Positions 10,151 to 21,811 of a stretch of DNA of 64,000 bases are shown here, piece by piece. Location of the stretch: assembly GCA_016703425.1 (NCBI GenBank), contig JADJCA010000031.1, forward strand, positions 186,001 to 250,000. The letters run 5' to 3'. Within the stretch, counting starts at the first letter, position 1. The number at the start of each line of letters is the position of its first letter. This stretch comes from Myxococcales bacterium (lineage in GTDB: Bacteria > Myxococcota_A > Polyangia > Polyangiales > Polyangiaceae). The position numbers and the translations under genes were made by a program. The notes under the pieces were generated by a model. It made no database searches and was not told the DNA's origin. It saw only the letters and a list, made by a program, of their open reading frames with translations.

Positions 10151-11787
10151 ATGGGCTTCGCGGCGGCGCTGTACTCGTTGTCGAGCTCGCCGTCGATCAG
10201 GCGGAGCGCGTCCGCACCCCAATCGTAGGCATCCCAGTCGAACTCCGCGGCCTTGAGCAACTCGGTGTAGTTCGCCTGCTTGCCATCAACAAGCCGACCG
10301 ACGAACCGCCCCATGGCCTCACCGCTGCCATCGACCCAGCTCTCGAGGCCGTTGGTGATGATGTCGAGGTCCTTCGACTTGTTGGTCTTCAGGGCGAAGT
10401 AGTCCTTCTCGTAGTAGTTGTACGAGACGCAGCCGTTGACGAAAAAGAGTTGATACGACTGCGGCAAGTCACCCTGTCGGTAGCGGCTCGGATCGAGGGG
10501 CCCGTAGCCGATGTACGAGTGACCGTTGTAGATGAAGACGTCGCTCTCCTTGAAGGCGCGGCGGTGCGGTGTGTCCTGGCTCTCGGCCTCGACGTACGTG
10601 TTGAGCTCAATGACGACGTCCTTCTCGGCCTCGCCCCCGATCTTCACCTTCACGGGCGCTTCGAACTTGATCCAGTGCTTCGCGAGCTTCTTGCCGGCCG
10701 CGACGCGCAGCGCCCGCCGATCGCGAGTGCCCGCGGGGAAGCCTGTCTGCTGCGTTTCCCACTTGAAGATGTCGTCGAAGCCACCCGGCACATTGACCGT
10801 CTGGCCGCTGACCTGAAGCTTCGTCAGATCTTCAGCCGGCTCGGTGCCGACGAACTTGAACTTACGCGACTTGAAGATCTCCGCGAGGCCCCCGAAGTAC
10901 ATCGGGTACCCGTCGTCGTCGATCGACTCCTTCTGCTCGCCGACGGCCCAGTCGGCCATTTTGCCGTTGACCATCGAGATGACGAGACGGCCGGGCTTCA
11001 CGCCCCCCTTGTAGAGCCGGTCGTATTCGGGCGCTTGTTTGCCATCACCCTCGTTGGCACGCGCGAGCTTCACGCTGATGGGCACATAGAGGCGCTCGAG
11101 CTCACTCTTCGTGACCTGCGTGCGCTTGTTGGTGAGGCTGCGACGTTCGGCGGTGATCTTCTCCTGCTCCGTCTTCATGGCTGCCTTGCAGCTCTCGAGC
11201 GAGGGGTTGAAGACGTACCAAATGGAATTCTGGAAGTCGCGGTCGTGGTGCCCGTTCTCGGTGCACTCGGTCAGGATGCGTTCCGACTGCGACTGGTAGT
11301 TGCCAGCCAAGACGGCGGCGGACACCGCAGAGCGAATCTTCCGGTCGGCAGGGACCGTGTCGGGGACGACGGCGTCGTCCTCGTAGGTGTAGCGAACGCG
11401 CAGCATGTCGCGACCCGGGTCGTTGGGCACCGCCGGATCGATCACCTTGACGTTTTCACGGCGCACGCGCGCCGGGTCGCGCACGAACGCGACCGGGTCG
11501 GGCCGCCCCCCGCCAGGCGCCAGCTCACGCGTGTTCACACCGATGTCCGCCGTGCGCAAGGCGCCGAAGGCCGACTGGTTCATCCGCTTGATCGCCGCGT
11601 AGATGTCGTAGTCGCTCGCGCCCGGCTCGACGAAGACGTAGCTCGTGAACTTCAGCTTTCGCGGCTCACCGGTGATGCTGAAGAGGTTGTCCTCAGTCGT
11701 GTCCTCGGAGGCGTCGCTCGAGGAGCAAGCGGGCGCCAAGGCCGACAGCGCGAGCAGCGAGAGAGCGGAGATGCGTGAGCGGATCAT
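10138..11787 (-). CDS. Large lipoprotein with a possible caspase-like His/Cys pair
   Basis: Start ATG 11787 gives 549 residues with lipobox LAPAC. The protein is mixed alpha/beta and mostly unfamiliar. Near the C-terminus two hydrophobic strands end in short motifs: VFIYNGHSYIGYG (His423) and LFFVNGCVSYNYY (Cys453). Strand-GH followed about 30 residues later by strand-xxC is the arrangement in caspase-like folds such as CHAT and C25 proteases, but no family signature beyond this is seen. It could be a secreted peptidase or only a structural lipoprotein. A second lipoprotein here (18755-19642) has a similar pair. Confidence 0.65.
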   Translation of the reverse strand: MIRSRISALSLLALSALAPACSSSDASEDTTEDNLFSITGEPRKLKFTSYVFVEPGASDYDIYAAIKRMNQSAFGALRTADIGVNTRELAPGGGRPDPVAFVRDPARVRRENVKVIDPAVPNDPGRDMLRVRYTYEDDAVVPDTVPADRKIRSAVSAAVLAGNYQSQSERILTECTENGHHDRDFQNSIWYVFNPSLESCKAAMKTEQEKITAERRSLTNKRTQVTKSELERLYVPISVKLARANEGDGKQAPEYDRLYKGGVKPGRLVISMVNGKMADWAVGEQKESIDDDGYPMYFGGLAEIFKSRKFKFVGTEPAEDLTKLQVSGQTVNVPGGFDDIFKWETQQTGFPAGTRDRRALRVAAGKKLAKHWIKFEAPVKVKIGGEAEKDVVIELNTYVEAESQDTPHRRAFKESDVFIYNGHSYIGYGPLDPSRYRQGDLPQSYQLFFVNGCVSYNYYEKDYFALKTNKSKDLDIITNGLESWVDGSGEAMGRFVGRLVDGKQANYTELLKAAEFDWDAYDWGADALRLIDGELDNEYSAAAKPIVVR

Positions 11788-11950
11788 GCCGCCCGTCCCA
11801 GCACGAACGATGCCAAGACCTACATCGACTGACACCGGCTCTTTCCAGGGGTTCGCCGCAGGCCTTGGTTCCCAGTGGGCTAGGCCGGATCCACGTTGTT
11901 CGATCTTGGGAGTCGCTCACGTGGAGCGCTGTTTCGGTTACCCTCGCACG

Positions 11951-12493
11951 ATGAAATTGACTCGGGGGATCTTCATTCCGCTGGTGGGTCTCGTGCCCGC
12001 CCTGGCCGCAACACCAAGCTGCACGAACAGCGATGACACGGCCGTCGCGTTCGACGCCTCCACGCCCGACGTGCGGATCGAAGGCGGCGCAGCGGCCGAC
12101 GCGAGCGGCGCGGCCGACGCCCCGTCGCAGGTCGTCGACGGCGGCCCGAACGACGCGGGCGTAAGCGACACCGGTGTCACCTCCGACGCGCAGGCCGACT
12201 CGGGCGAAACCCCCTGCGATCGGGCTGTCGACGCGGGCGGCGCGGTGGGGTGCTCCTGGCTCAAGGTAACCGCGTGCGGTGGAAGCACGGACTTCCACGC
12301 GTTCTGCGGCGCGAACCGACGCGCCAACCACGCGTGGCGCTGCAACGACTCGCCGTTCCAACTCGATGCTGGCGCAGGCCCCGTCGGGAGCCCCGACTAC
12401 CGCGACTACTTGGTGCATCGCTGCCCCGACGAAGCGTGCCCCACGGACCTGCAGCACGTCTCCTGGCGCTGCATCGAGTGCTGCCCGAAGTAG
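11951..12493 (+). CDS. Cys-rich small lipoprotein, unknown
   Basis: The 180-residue product from ATG 11951 has a signal ending in ATPSC. An Asp/Ala/Gly-rich linker of about 80 residues, typical of lipoproteins in this window, leads to a C-terminal domain with nine or so cysteines (CSWLKVTACGG, CPDEACP, RCIECCPK), suggesting a disulfide-bonded extracellular module. No function can be assigned. It is divergent from the large lipoprotein on the left and convergent with the dehydratase operon on the right. Confidence 0.7.
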   Translation: MKLTRGIFIPLVGLVPALAATPSCTNSDDTAVAFDASTPDVRIEGGAAADASGAADAPSQVVDGGPNDAGVSDTGVTSDAQADSGETPCDRAVDAGGAVGCSWLKVTACGGSTDFHAFCGANRRANHAWRCNDSPFQLDAGAGPVGSPDYRDYLVHRCPDEACPTDLQHVSWRCIECCPK

Positions 12494-12549
12494 CGTTGCG
12501 TCGCGGGCCGGCGCAGCGCGCGCCTTGCCCGCAGCGCAACAAATGCGAA

Positions 12550-12583
12550 AACGCCACCGACGGGTGAGCCCCGCGGTGGCGTT
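12550..12583. terminator. Hairpin between convergent genes
   Basis: A perfect 10-bp stem (AACGCCACCG / CGGTGGCGTT) with a 14-nt loop, extendable by GCG/CGC across a 2-nt bulge, lies 57 nt past the stop of the plus gene and 27 nt past the stop of the minus gene. It has no strong T-tract, so bidirectional terminator is a moderate inference. Confidence 0.45.
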
Positions 12584-12609
12584 CGCGCTGCGCGTTGCGC
12601 GACAGTCGA

Positions 12610-14475
12610 CTACTCGGCGGCGACGGCCTCTTGCGGCGCGCTCTTGGCCGCCTGCTTCTTCGCCGCGCGCTCCTCGCGCAGCGCGGCGATGTCCTCCTTG
12701 GCCCGCGCCGCGAGGCCCGGCGCCGCGGCGACGGCCGACGACACGAACTTAACGACCATGTGCGGCGAGACCTTCGCCGCCGTGGCGATGGCGACCACGC
12801 GATCCTTCATGCGCTCGGTGCGCGTCTTGGTGATGAGCGGCGCGACCTCGGCGACGAGGTCGGCGGCGGAGCCCGCGTAACGGTGCGGCGGCTTGTGCAG
12901 CGGGCTCGCGTAGCGGCGGTTCGCCTTCAAGAACGCTTCCACCTGCTCGCGCGTCACGCCGTTCTCTTCGAAGGCCTTCTCGAGCTCGGCGGCCGCCGAC
13001 TGCTTCGCCTTGAAGAGGAACATCTGCACGCGCGAGTAGAAGTTCACGCGGCCGTCGCCGCTGGTCTCGACGGGGCAGAAGATGGTGCCGGGGAACTTCT
13101 CCGCGATGGCCGTCTGCACGCCGTCGGACACGCCGGCGCTCGGCATGCAGCCGAACGGCTTCACGCTCAACGTCATGTGCGCCTTCTGGTGCACGACGTT
13201 TTGGATCAGCTTGCCGACCTCCATGTGGCCTTCGCCGCCGCGGAGATCGTTCGAGTAGTACTTGTCCGAGACCTCGGCGAGCGCGTCCATGTCGGAGAGC
13301 TTGTAGCCGTAGAGGCCTCCCGAGATCGCGAAGGTGTGGAAGAGCACGCGGACGGCCTTGTCGGCGGCGACCATCATGGCCCACAGCTTGAGCGGTCCAA
13401 ACGTGCCCTGCCCCTTCAGGCCGTACTTGCCGCCGTCCTGAGCCTTCAGATCCTTGCGGACCCACGTGTCGCGGCGGACTTCCCAGACCGTGTAGAGGAT
13501 CCACGCGGTCACGAGCTGGATGTCGTCCTCAGCGCCTTCGCCCTCGAGGAAGCGCTGCAGCTGGTAGTTGCCGTCGCCCTCCGTTGTCATGGCCCAGAAC
13601 TCACCAATGATGCTGATCTTCGGCTTCGCTTGCAGGCGGTTGACGGGGACGGCGTCGAAGAGCGGCTTCGCCTTCCAGAGGGCGCGGAGCACGTTGGTCC
13701 GCTCGTAGAGCGCCTTGTAGATGATCGACTTCGCCTGCTCGAGGGCCTTGTCGGTGTCGCCCGCGTTCACCTCGTAGGGGCGAATGCGGTAGCCGATGGC
13801 GTTGATGACGTCGCCAGCCACGAGCGCCTTCACGATGGCCGTGAAGAAGGTCGCGTTGAGCTCAAGGCCCGACGCCTCGCCGGTCGCTTGCTCGAGGCCG
13901 CCCTTCTGTTGGAACAAGACGACCCGGAAGCCGTCGAAGCCGGCGTCGCGGAGCGCCTTTCGGTATTCGGTCACGTACATACCGAAGCGGCACGGCCCGC
14001 AGGCGCCGGCCGTCAGGAAGACGTACTTGGCGATGACCTCCTCCGCCGTCATGCCCTTCTCGTCGCGAAGGTGGCAGAGGAACTTCACCAGGTTGCCGAC
14101 GGTGAAGTACGTCGGGTTGCACTGGCCGCGGTTGCCGAACTCTTTGCCGAACTGGAGCGCCGCGTTGTCGGGCGGGTCCATCATCTGCACGTTGTAGCCA
14201 ACGCCGCGGAGCGCGCCTTCGACGAAGTAGTCGTGCGCGATGGTGAGACCGCAGACGAGCATCGTGATGTGCGCCTTCTCGCTCTTCGTGAAGGTGCGGT
14301 TGGCCATCTCCTCGATCCATTGCTCGGTCTTCTGATCGAGCCCGAGGCGCGCGCGCTCTTCCGCCTCGAAGGCCGAAAGGGCATCTTCGACGCTGGCGCT
14401 CGGCGCCGACGCGCCGCTCCCCATAACCGGCAGCTTGCGGAGATTCGTCTTCGTCGTCGTGTCGTTCGTGTTCAT
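12610..14475 (-). CDS. 2-hydroxyacyl-CoA dehydratase HgdB-like component (COG3581 type)
   Basis: ATG 14475 follows GAGGAG at 6-nt spacing and gives 621 residues. The sequence matches the dehydratase D-component-like family associated with large activases: GQCNPTYFTVGNL, TAGACGPCRFGMY and KPFGCMPSAGVSDG carry conserved cysteines expected to ligate a [4Fe-4S] cluster. Characterised relatives remove water from 2-hydroxyacyl-CoA by a one-electron radical mechanism, or perform related low-potential reductions; the substrate here is unknown. It is 10 nt downstream of the activase and clearly in the same operon. The C-terminal 60 residues are Ala/Lys-rich and probably accessory. Confidence 0.8.
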   Translation of the reverse strand: MNTNDTTTKTNLRKLPVMGSGASAPSASVEDALSAFEAEERARLGLDQKTEQWIEEMANRTFTKSEKAHITMLVCGLTIAHDYFVEGALRGVGYNVQMMDPPDNAALQFGKEFGNRGQCNPTYFTVGNLVKFLCHLRDEKGMTAEEVIAKYVFLTAGACGPCRFGMYVTEYRKALRDAGFDGFRVVLFQQKGGLEQATGEASGLELNATFFTAIVKALVAGDVINAIGYRIRPYEVNAGDTDKALEQAKSIIYKALYERTNVLRALWKAKPLFDAVPVNRLQAKPKISIIGEFWAMTTEGDGNYQLQRFLEGEGAEDDIQLVTAWILYTVWEVRRDTWVRKDLKAQDGGKYGLKGQGTFGPLKLWAMMVAADKAVRVLFHTFAISGGLYGYKLSDMDALAEVSDKYYSNDLRGGEGHMEVGKLIQNVVHQKAHMTLSVKPFGCMPSAGVSDGVQTAIAEKFPGTIFCPVETSGDGRVNFYSRVQMFLFKAKQSAAAELEKAFEENGVTREQVEAFLKANRRYASPLHKPPHRYAGSAADLVAEVAPLITKTRTERMKDRVVAIATAAKVSPHMVVKFVSSAVAAAPGLAARAKEDIAALREERAAKKQAAKSAPQEAVAAE

Positions 14476-14485
14476 CGTGAGCTCC

Positions 14486-18244
<3,759 letters not shown>

Positions 18245-18282
18245 GCGGAACTCCTCTGCGCGGGTGCCCCGGGCGCCGGGGC

Positions 18283-18303
18283 GACTAGACGCGCGTGTCA
18301 GTC
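18283..18303 (-). promoter_or_regulatory. Operator-like half site in the dehydratase operon leader
   Basis: On the minus strand it reads GACTGACACGC followed by a degenerate right arm, and lies 39-59 nt upstream of the activase ATG. It shares the 10-mer ACTGACACGC with the perfect palindrome at 18447-18466. This suggests a regulator with a TetR-like palindromic site controlling the operon. Confidence 0.4.
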
Positions 18304-18446
18304 GGGAAGTCGTACCGGCTTTCTGAAGGTGCGCAAAGGCAAATCGACCCCGCTGCGGCGAGCCCGAACGCCCATGACATCATGCATTTACGTTAGCCGA
18401 CCGGCGCAACCTGTTGGGACCCTGGGAGAATCCAGGCGGACGAGGG

Positions 18447-18466
18447 AACTGACACGCATGTCAGTT
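18447..18466. promoter_or_regulatory. Perfect 20-bp palindrome, candidate operator
   Basis: AACTGACA-CGCA-TGTCAGTT has 8-bp perfect arms. It lies in the 510-nt gap between the activase start (18244) and the lipoprotein start (18755), so it could serve either. Its size and symmetry resemble TetR/FadR-type operators. A TetR-family gene lies 5 kb to the right, but a link is speculative. Apart from this pair of sites the gap shows no gene. Confidence 0.45.
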
Positions 18467-18754
18467 TCGGGCGAAGCTCATCCGTGCGCGCCCCGCCGAT
18501 GGCGTGCTGATGCGGACGCTTCGGCGCAAGACGGCGGGGTTCCCGTGAGCGGCCCGGAGGCGACAGAACCATGGCCCGGGCGCCACATGGTTCGCATCTT
18601 CGCCGGCGGACGCGTCCGGTCCCGATCGACGAACGGGCGCAAGGAAAGCGCGACCGGCGGCGTAATTCACCGTCTCGCGGTGCCGGACCGGGGCGCCCGA
18701 CCAGGTTCGGCGACGGCGAACGACGATGGCACTGCGCGTGAATTGATCGCGGGC

Positions 18755-19642
18755 ATGACCTCGACCCCCTTCGCTCGCACCACGCGCTCCGTCGTAAGAA
18801 CCTTCTCCGCCCTGCTCGCGCTGATGCTCGTCGCCTGCGCGGCGCCGGCGGGCGACGCCCCGTCCGATGAGCTCGAGGATGATGACGAGGCTGCGCTAAC
18901 GACCACCGCCGACGCGGTGCTCTATCTCGGCGTCAACTCCGCTTCCATCGCGCACGAGACAGGCGGGCTCGGCGCCGAAGCGCCGCTCATCCTCGCGACG
19001 GGGCGCAAGCCCAACGCCACCGCATCCATCGGCGACGCGATCGTCGATCTCACAACGGACGAAGGGCGCGACGCCTTCGTCGCGTCACTCGGGGCCATCG
19101 ACGCGAGCGCCCGCGACTGGCTCCTCCGCTTCCTCCGTTACGCGCCGGCGACGGGTCGGGACGAACTGGCGCAGCTCGTGATGTTGCTTCGCGACGCCGA
19201 CCAGGGTCGCATCCGCATTCGCCGCGTCGTCTTCTCAGGGCACAGCGGCGGCCTCGGCCTCACGGGCGAAGCGCCCGACGACGCGACGCTCCAGTTTGAC
19301 ACGCTCCCCTTGCTTCAGCGGCTCTACCCACGGGCGCTCGGGGCCGTCGAGCACCTCGCCATCTCGGCGTGCAATACCGCGCGCAGCATCAACGACGGCA
19401 CCTGGCTGTTCCAAACCTACCGCGACATCTTTCCCCAGGCGCGCACCATTTGGGCGTACCGCGGCACCTCTCCGACGATTCCCGGCTCGACCGAGCACCT
19501 CCGCGCATGGGAGCGCGCGACGCGGCCCGGGGCAGACGCCACGCAGACCTTGGAGAGGGCGCGACGCTCGCTCGCCGCAAGGGGCGGCAACTACGGTCAC
19601 GTGCGCGTGTGGCTCGAAGGCGGGCGCATCCTCGGCGAGTGA
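18755..19642 (+). CDS. Lipoprotein with CHAT/caspase-like His-Cys signature
   Basis: ATG 18755 yields 295 residues with lipobox LVAC. An acidic linker precedes a globular domain containing RVVFSGHSGGLGL (His163) and HLAISACNTA (Cys206). Strand-GHxGG and strand-SACxT are the hallmarks of the caspase-like fold of CHAT proteases, although the domain is too divergent for me to assign with confidence. If catalytic it would be an envelope-anchored cysteine peptidase. The alternative is a non-catalytic protein of unknown role. It is followed by a dienelactone hydrolase gene 64 nt downstream. Confidence 0.65.
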   Translation: MTSTPFARTTRSVVRTFSALLALMLVACAAPAGDAPSDELEDDDEAALTTTADAVLYLGVNSASIAHETGGLGAEAPLILATGRKPNATASIGDAIVDLTTDEGRDAFVASLGAIDASARDWLLRFLRYAPATGRDELAQLVMLLRDADQGRIRIRRVVFSGHSGGLGLTGEAPDDATLQFDTLPLLQRLYPRALGAVEHLAISACNTARSINDGTWLFQTYRDIFPQARTIWAYRGTSPTIPGSTEHLRAWERATRPGADATQTLERARRSLAARGGNYGHVRVWLEGGRILGE

Positions 19643-19706
19643 TCCCTCAGCGCGCCCCACTGGGGCGACGCTGCGTCGCCAGCCTGGATCGCGCTATAAG
19701 CGCCCC

Positions 19707-20585
19707 ATGATTGACCTCTCGCGCCGCACGTTCGTCTCGTCTTCGCTGACCGCAGGCTTCGCGCTCGCCGTCCAACCGGTCCGGGCCGACGCGATCCGCA
19801 CCGACGACAAGGGCCTTTCCACGCAAGTCGTGCAGCTCAAGACCACGAACGGCCCGATGCCAGCGTTCGTGGCCATGCCCGACGGAAAGGGGCCCTTTCC
19901 TCTCGTGCTCGTGGTGCAAGAGATCTTCGGCGTCCACGAGTACATCAAGGACGTCTGCCGGCGCTTCGCCAAGCTCGGAGCCATGGCCATCGCGCCGGAG
20001 CTCTTCGTGCGCCACGCCGACGTCAGCAAGATGAGCGACATCCAAGGCATCATCAAGGAGGTCGTGTCGAAGGTATCGGACGCACAGGTCATGAGCGACC
20101 TCGACGCCGCCGTCGCGTGGGCCATGACGTCGGGCAAGCTGAAGGCACCGAGCACGTCGGAGAAGAACAAGCCCGTCGCGCCCGACCCCGTCATCGGCAT
20201 CACGGGCTTCTGCTGGGGCGGGCGCATCACCTGGCTCTACGCCGCGCACAACCCGAGGGTGCGCGCCGGCGTCGCCTGGTACGGCCGCCTCACGAGCGAC
20301 GTCACCGGCAACCAGCCGAAACATCCGCTCGACGTCGCCAAGGATTTGAAGGTGCCGGTGCTCGGTCTCTACGGCGGCAAGGATCAAGGCATTCCCCTCG
20401 AGGCCGTCGAGAAGATGAAGGCCGCGCTCCGCGACGCGAAGTCGGCTTCCGACATCCACGTTTATCCGGAGGCAGGGCACGCCTTCCACGCCGATTACCG
20501 GCCGAGCTACGCCAAGGACGCAGCCGAAGACGGTTGGCGAAAGCTCACCGCGTGGTTTAAGAAGAACGGCGTCCTCAAGGCGTAG
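19707..20585 (+). CDS. Dienelactone hydrolase family protein with Tat signal
   Basis: The 292-residue protein opens with SRRTFVSSS and a hydrophobic segment ending VRADA, a twin-arginine signal, so export in folded form is predicted. The mature domain is an alpha/beta hydrolase of the dienelactone hydrolase family. The triad is visible as Cys169 in GFCWGG, Asp in YGGKDQGI and His in EAGHAFH, and QEIFGVHEYIKD is a family motif. It hydrolyses lactones or esters; the substrate is unknown. Confidence 0.9.
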   Translation: MIDLSRRTFVSSSLTAGFALAVQPVRADAIRTDDKGLSTQVVQLKTTNGPMPAFVAMPDGKGPFPLVLVVQEIFGVHEYIKDVCRRFAKLGAMAIAPELFVRHADVSKMSDIQGIIKEVVSKVSDAQVMSDLDAAVAWAMTSGKLKAPSTSEKNKPVAPDPVIGITGFCWGGRITWLYAAHNPRVRAGVAWYGRLTSDVTGNQPKHPLDVAKDLKVPVLGLYGGKDQGIPLEAVEKMKAALRDAKSASDIHVYPEAGHAFHADYRPSYAKDAAEDGWRKLTAWFKKNGVLKA

Positions 20586-20592
20586 CCGCAGG

Positions 20593-20607
20593 CCGGCGTA
20601 ACGCCGG
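20593..20607. terminator. Short hairpin between convergent genes
   Basis: CCGGCG-TAA-CGCCGG lies 8 nt after the hydrolase stop and 10 nt before the stop of the convergent lipoprotein. With no T-tract, terminator function is only suggested by position. Confidence 0.3.
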
Positions 20608-20616
20608 GGGCGTAGG

Positions 20617-21426
20617 TCAGCCGGGCCCGCAGAACTTGGGCGCCACGACGAGGTACGCGTCCTTGGGCGCGCTCGATCCGGACGGCGGCAGGCAATCGCC
20701 TCCAGGCGCGCCGACCTTGATGTTCCCGCACGCCGACAATTGCTCGCTCACGGCCGACTTGCACACGGAGCCGGCCGCGGACTTCTGGCAATCGGAGAAC
20801 GGCTGAAACGAGACGGTCCCTCCGCCGATGCAGGAGCTGCAGGCGGCGCGCTGGCATTGGAGTGCCGCCTCGTAGGCGTACCCGCAGCCGGTCGGCGCCA
20901 TGTCGTTCGCGACGGCCGCAATGCAACCGGGGATGTTGACCGTGAAGTACGCGCGATTCGCGCGCCAGACGATGGGGCCCTGCTGGGCGTCGGCCTCCGT
21001 CGACTCCACGCACGCAGCGCACTTCCCATGGGCTGCCTTGAAGTCGTCGCACTTGCGTTGGTCAACCGCGCCGGCGAGGCACGCGTCGAAGAAGCCGGAG
21101 AGCTCCGCCGCGCTGCACGCGTTCTGGGCGAGCTTCGCGGGCTTGGCGACGGCGGGCTTGAACGCGTCCACGGCGGCCATCTCGCACTTGGGCCCCTGCG
21201 TCGCGCCGGGGTCGAAGCTCGCCGCCGGCCCCGACTCCGCTTGCCGCTCCGGCGCCGGCGCAAAGACGCTCTCCTCTGGCCCGCCGCCGCTGCATGCGAC
21301 GAGCCCCGCCACGAGCGCACCGATCACCACGACCGAGGGCACCGCTGCCAGCCCGCGCTGCGCTCGACGTTGATCCAGATGCGGCGCGCTCGGCAGGGCG
21401 GCAGGGTTTGCGGGAGGGTTGTGCAT
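20617..21426 (-). CDS. Cys-rich lipoprotein, unknown
   Basis: ATG 21426 gives 269 residues. A basic N-terminus and hydrophobic stretch end at GLVAC, a lipobox. The mature part has about 16 cysteines, many spaced CxxC or in pairs (CAACVES, CQRAACSSC), suggesting a disulfide-rich extracellular fold. No known domain is recognised. The frame remains open far upstream to 22110, but that part lies under the divergent protease gene and is not coding. Confidence 0.7.
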   Translation of the reverse strand: MHNPPANPAALPSAPHLDQRRAQRGLAAVPSVVVIGALVAGLVACSGGGPEESVFAPAPERQAESGPAASFDPGATQGPKCEMAAVDAFKPAVAKPAKLAQNACSAAELSGFFDACLAGAVDQRKCDDFKAAHGKCAACVESTEADAQQGPIVWRANRAYFTVNIPGCIAAVANDMAPTGCGYAYEAALQCQRAACSSCIGGGTVSFQPFSDCQKSAAGSVCKSAVSEQLSACGNIKVGAPGGDCLPPSGSSAPKDAYLVVAPKFCGPG

Positions 21427-21811
21427 TTGGGCTAGGGCGCGAAGTGCACGAACAAGACCATGCTGCACTTGGCGGTCCCAACGCAGGTTTCTGACGGGGC
21501 GGTAACGGGAGCCCGGATTGGGCTGAGGATGAAATGTCGCTGTGGGTGAACATTGATCCACCGCCGCGATCCACCCACTGGTCGAAAAACTGGTCTCACC
21601 GGAATTCCTATGATGCCCGCGGACTTGCACGGAAGTGGGGAGGATCGCGAATGATTCGTCGCCCCCAGGCGACGACCCGTGGTGTGAATTTCCATCCGGT
21701 GCGAACAAGTGGGTCCCCAGCCCCGTTGGCCCCCTCCGTGCACGTTGAGCGGCGTCGGGCCTGCCCTCCCGACACAAGCGATCTCCCCTCACCCCCCCTT
21801 TGCGAGGCACC
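21427..21811. other. Divergent intergenic region
   Basis: This 385-nt stretch separates the Cys-rich lipoprotein from the trypsin-like gene and must hold both promoters. I see one 7-bp hairpin (TCGTCGC-CCCCAG-GCGACGA, 21656-21675) and locally AT-richer sequence around 21580-21620, but no convincing -35/-10 pair, coding frame or RNA gene. Confidence 0.5.

Noticed and set aside
9604..11778. 724-residue plus-strand frame across the hexamer repeat and the large lipoprotein
   Set aside because: It begins in an alternate frame of the repeat (Leu-Asp runs) and continues as antisense of the lipoprotein gene.
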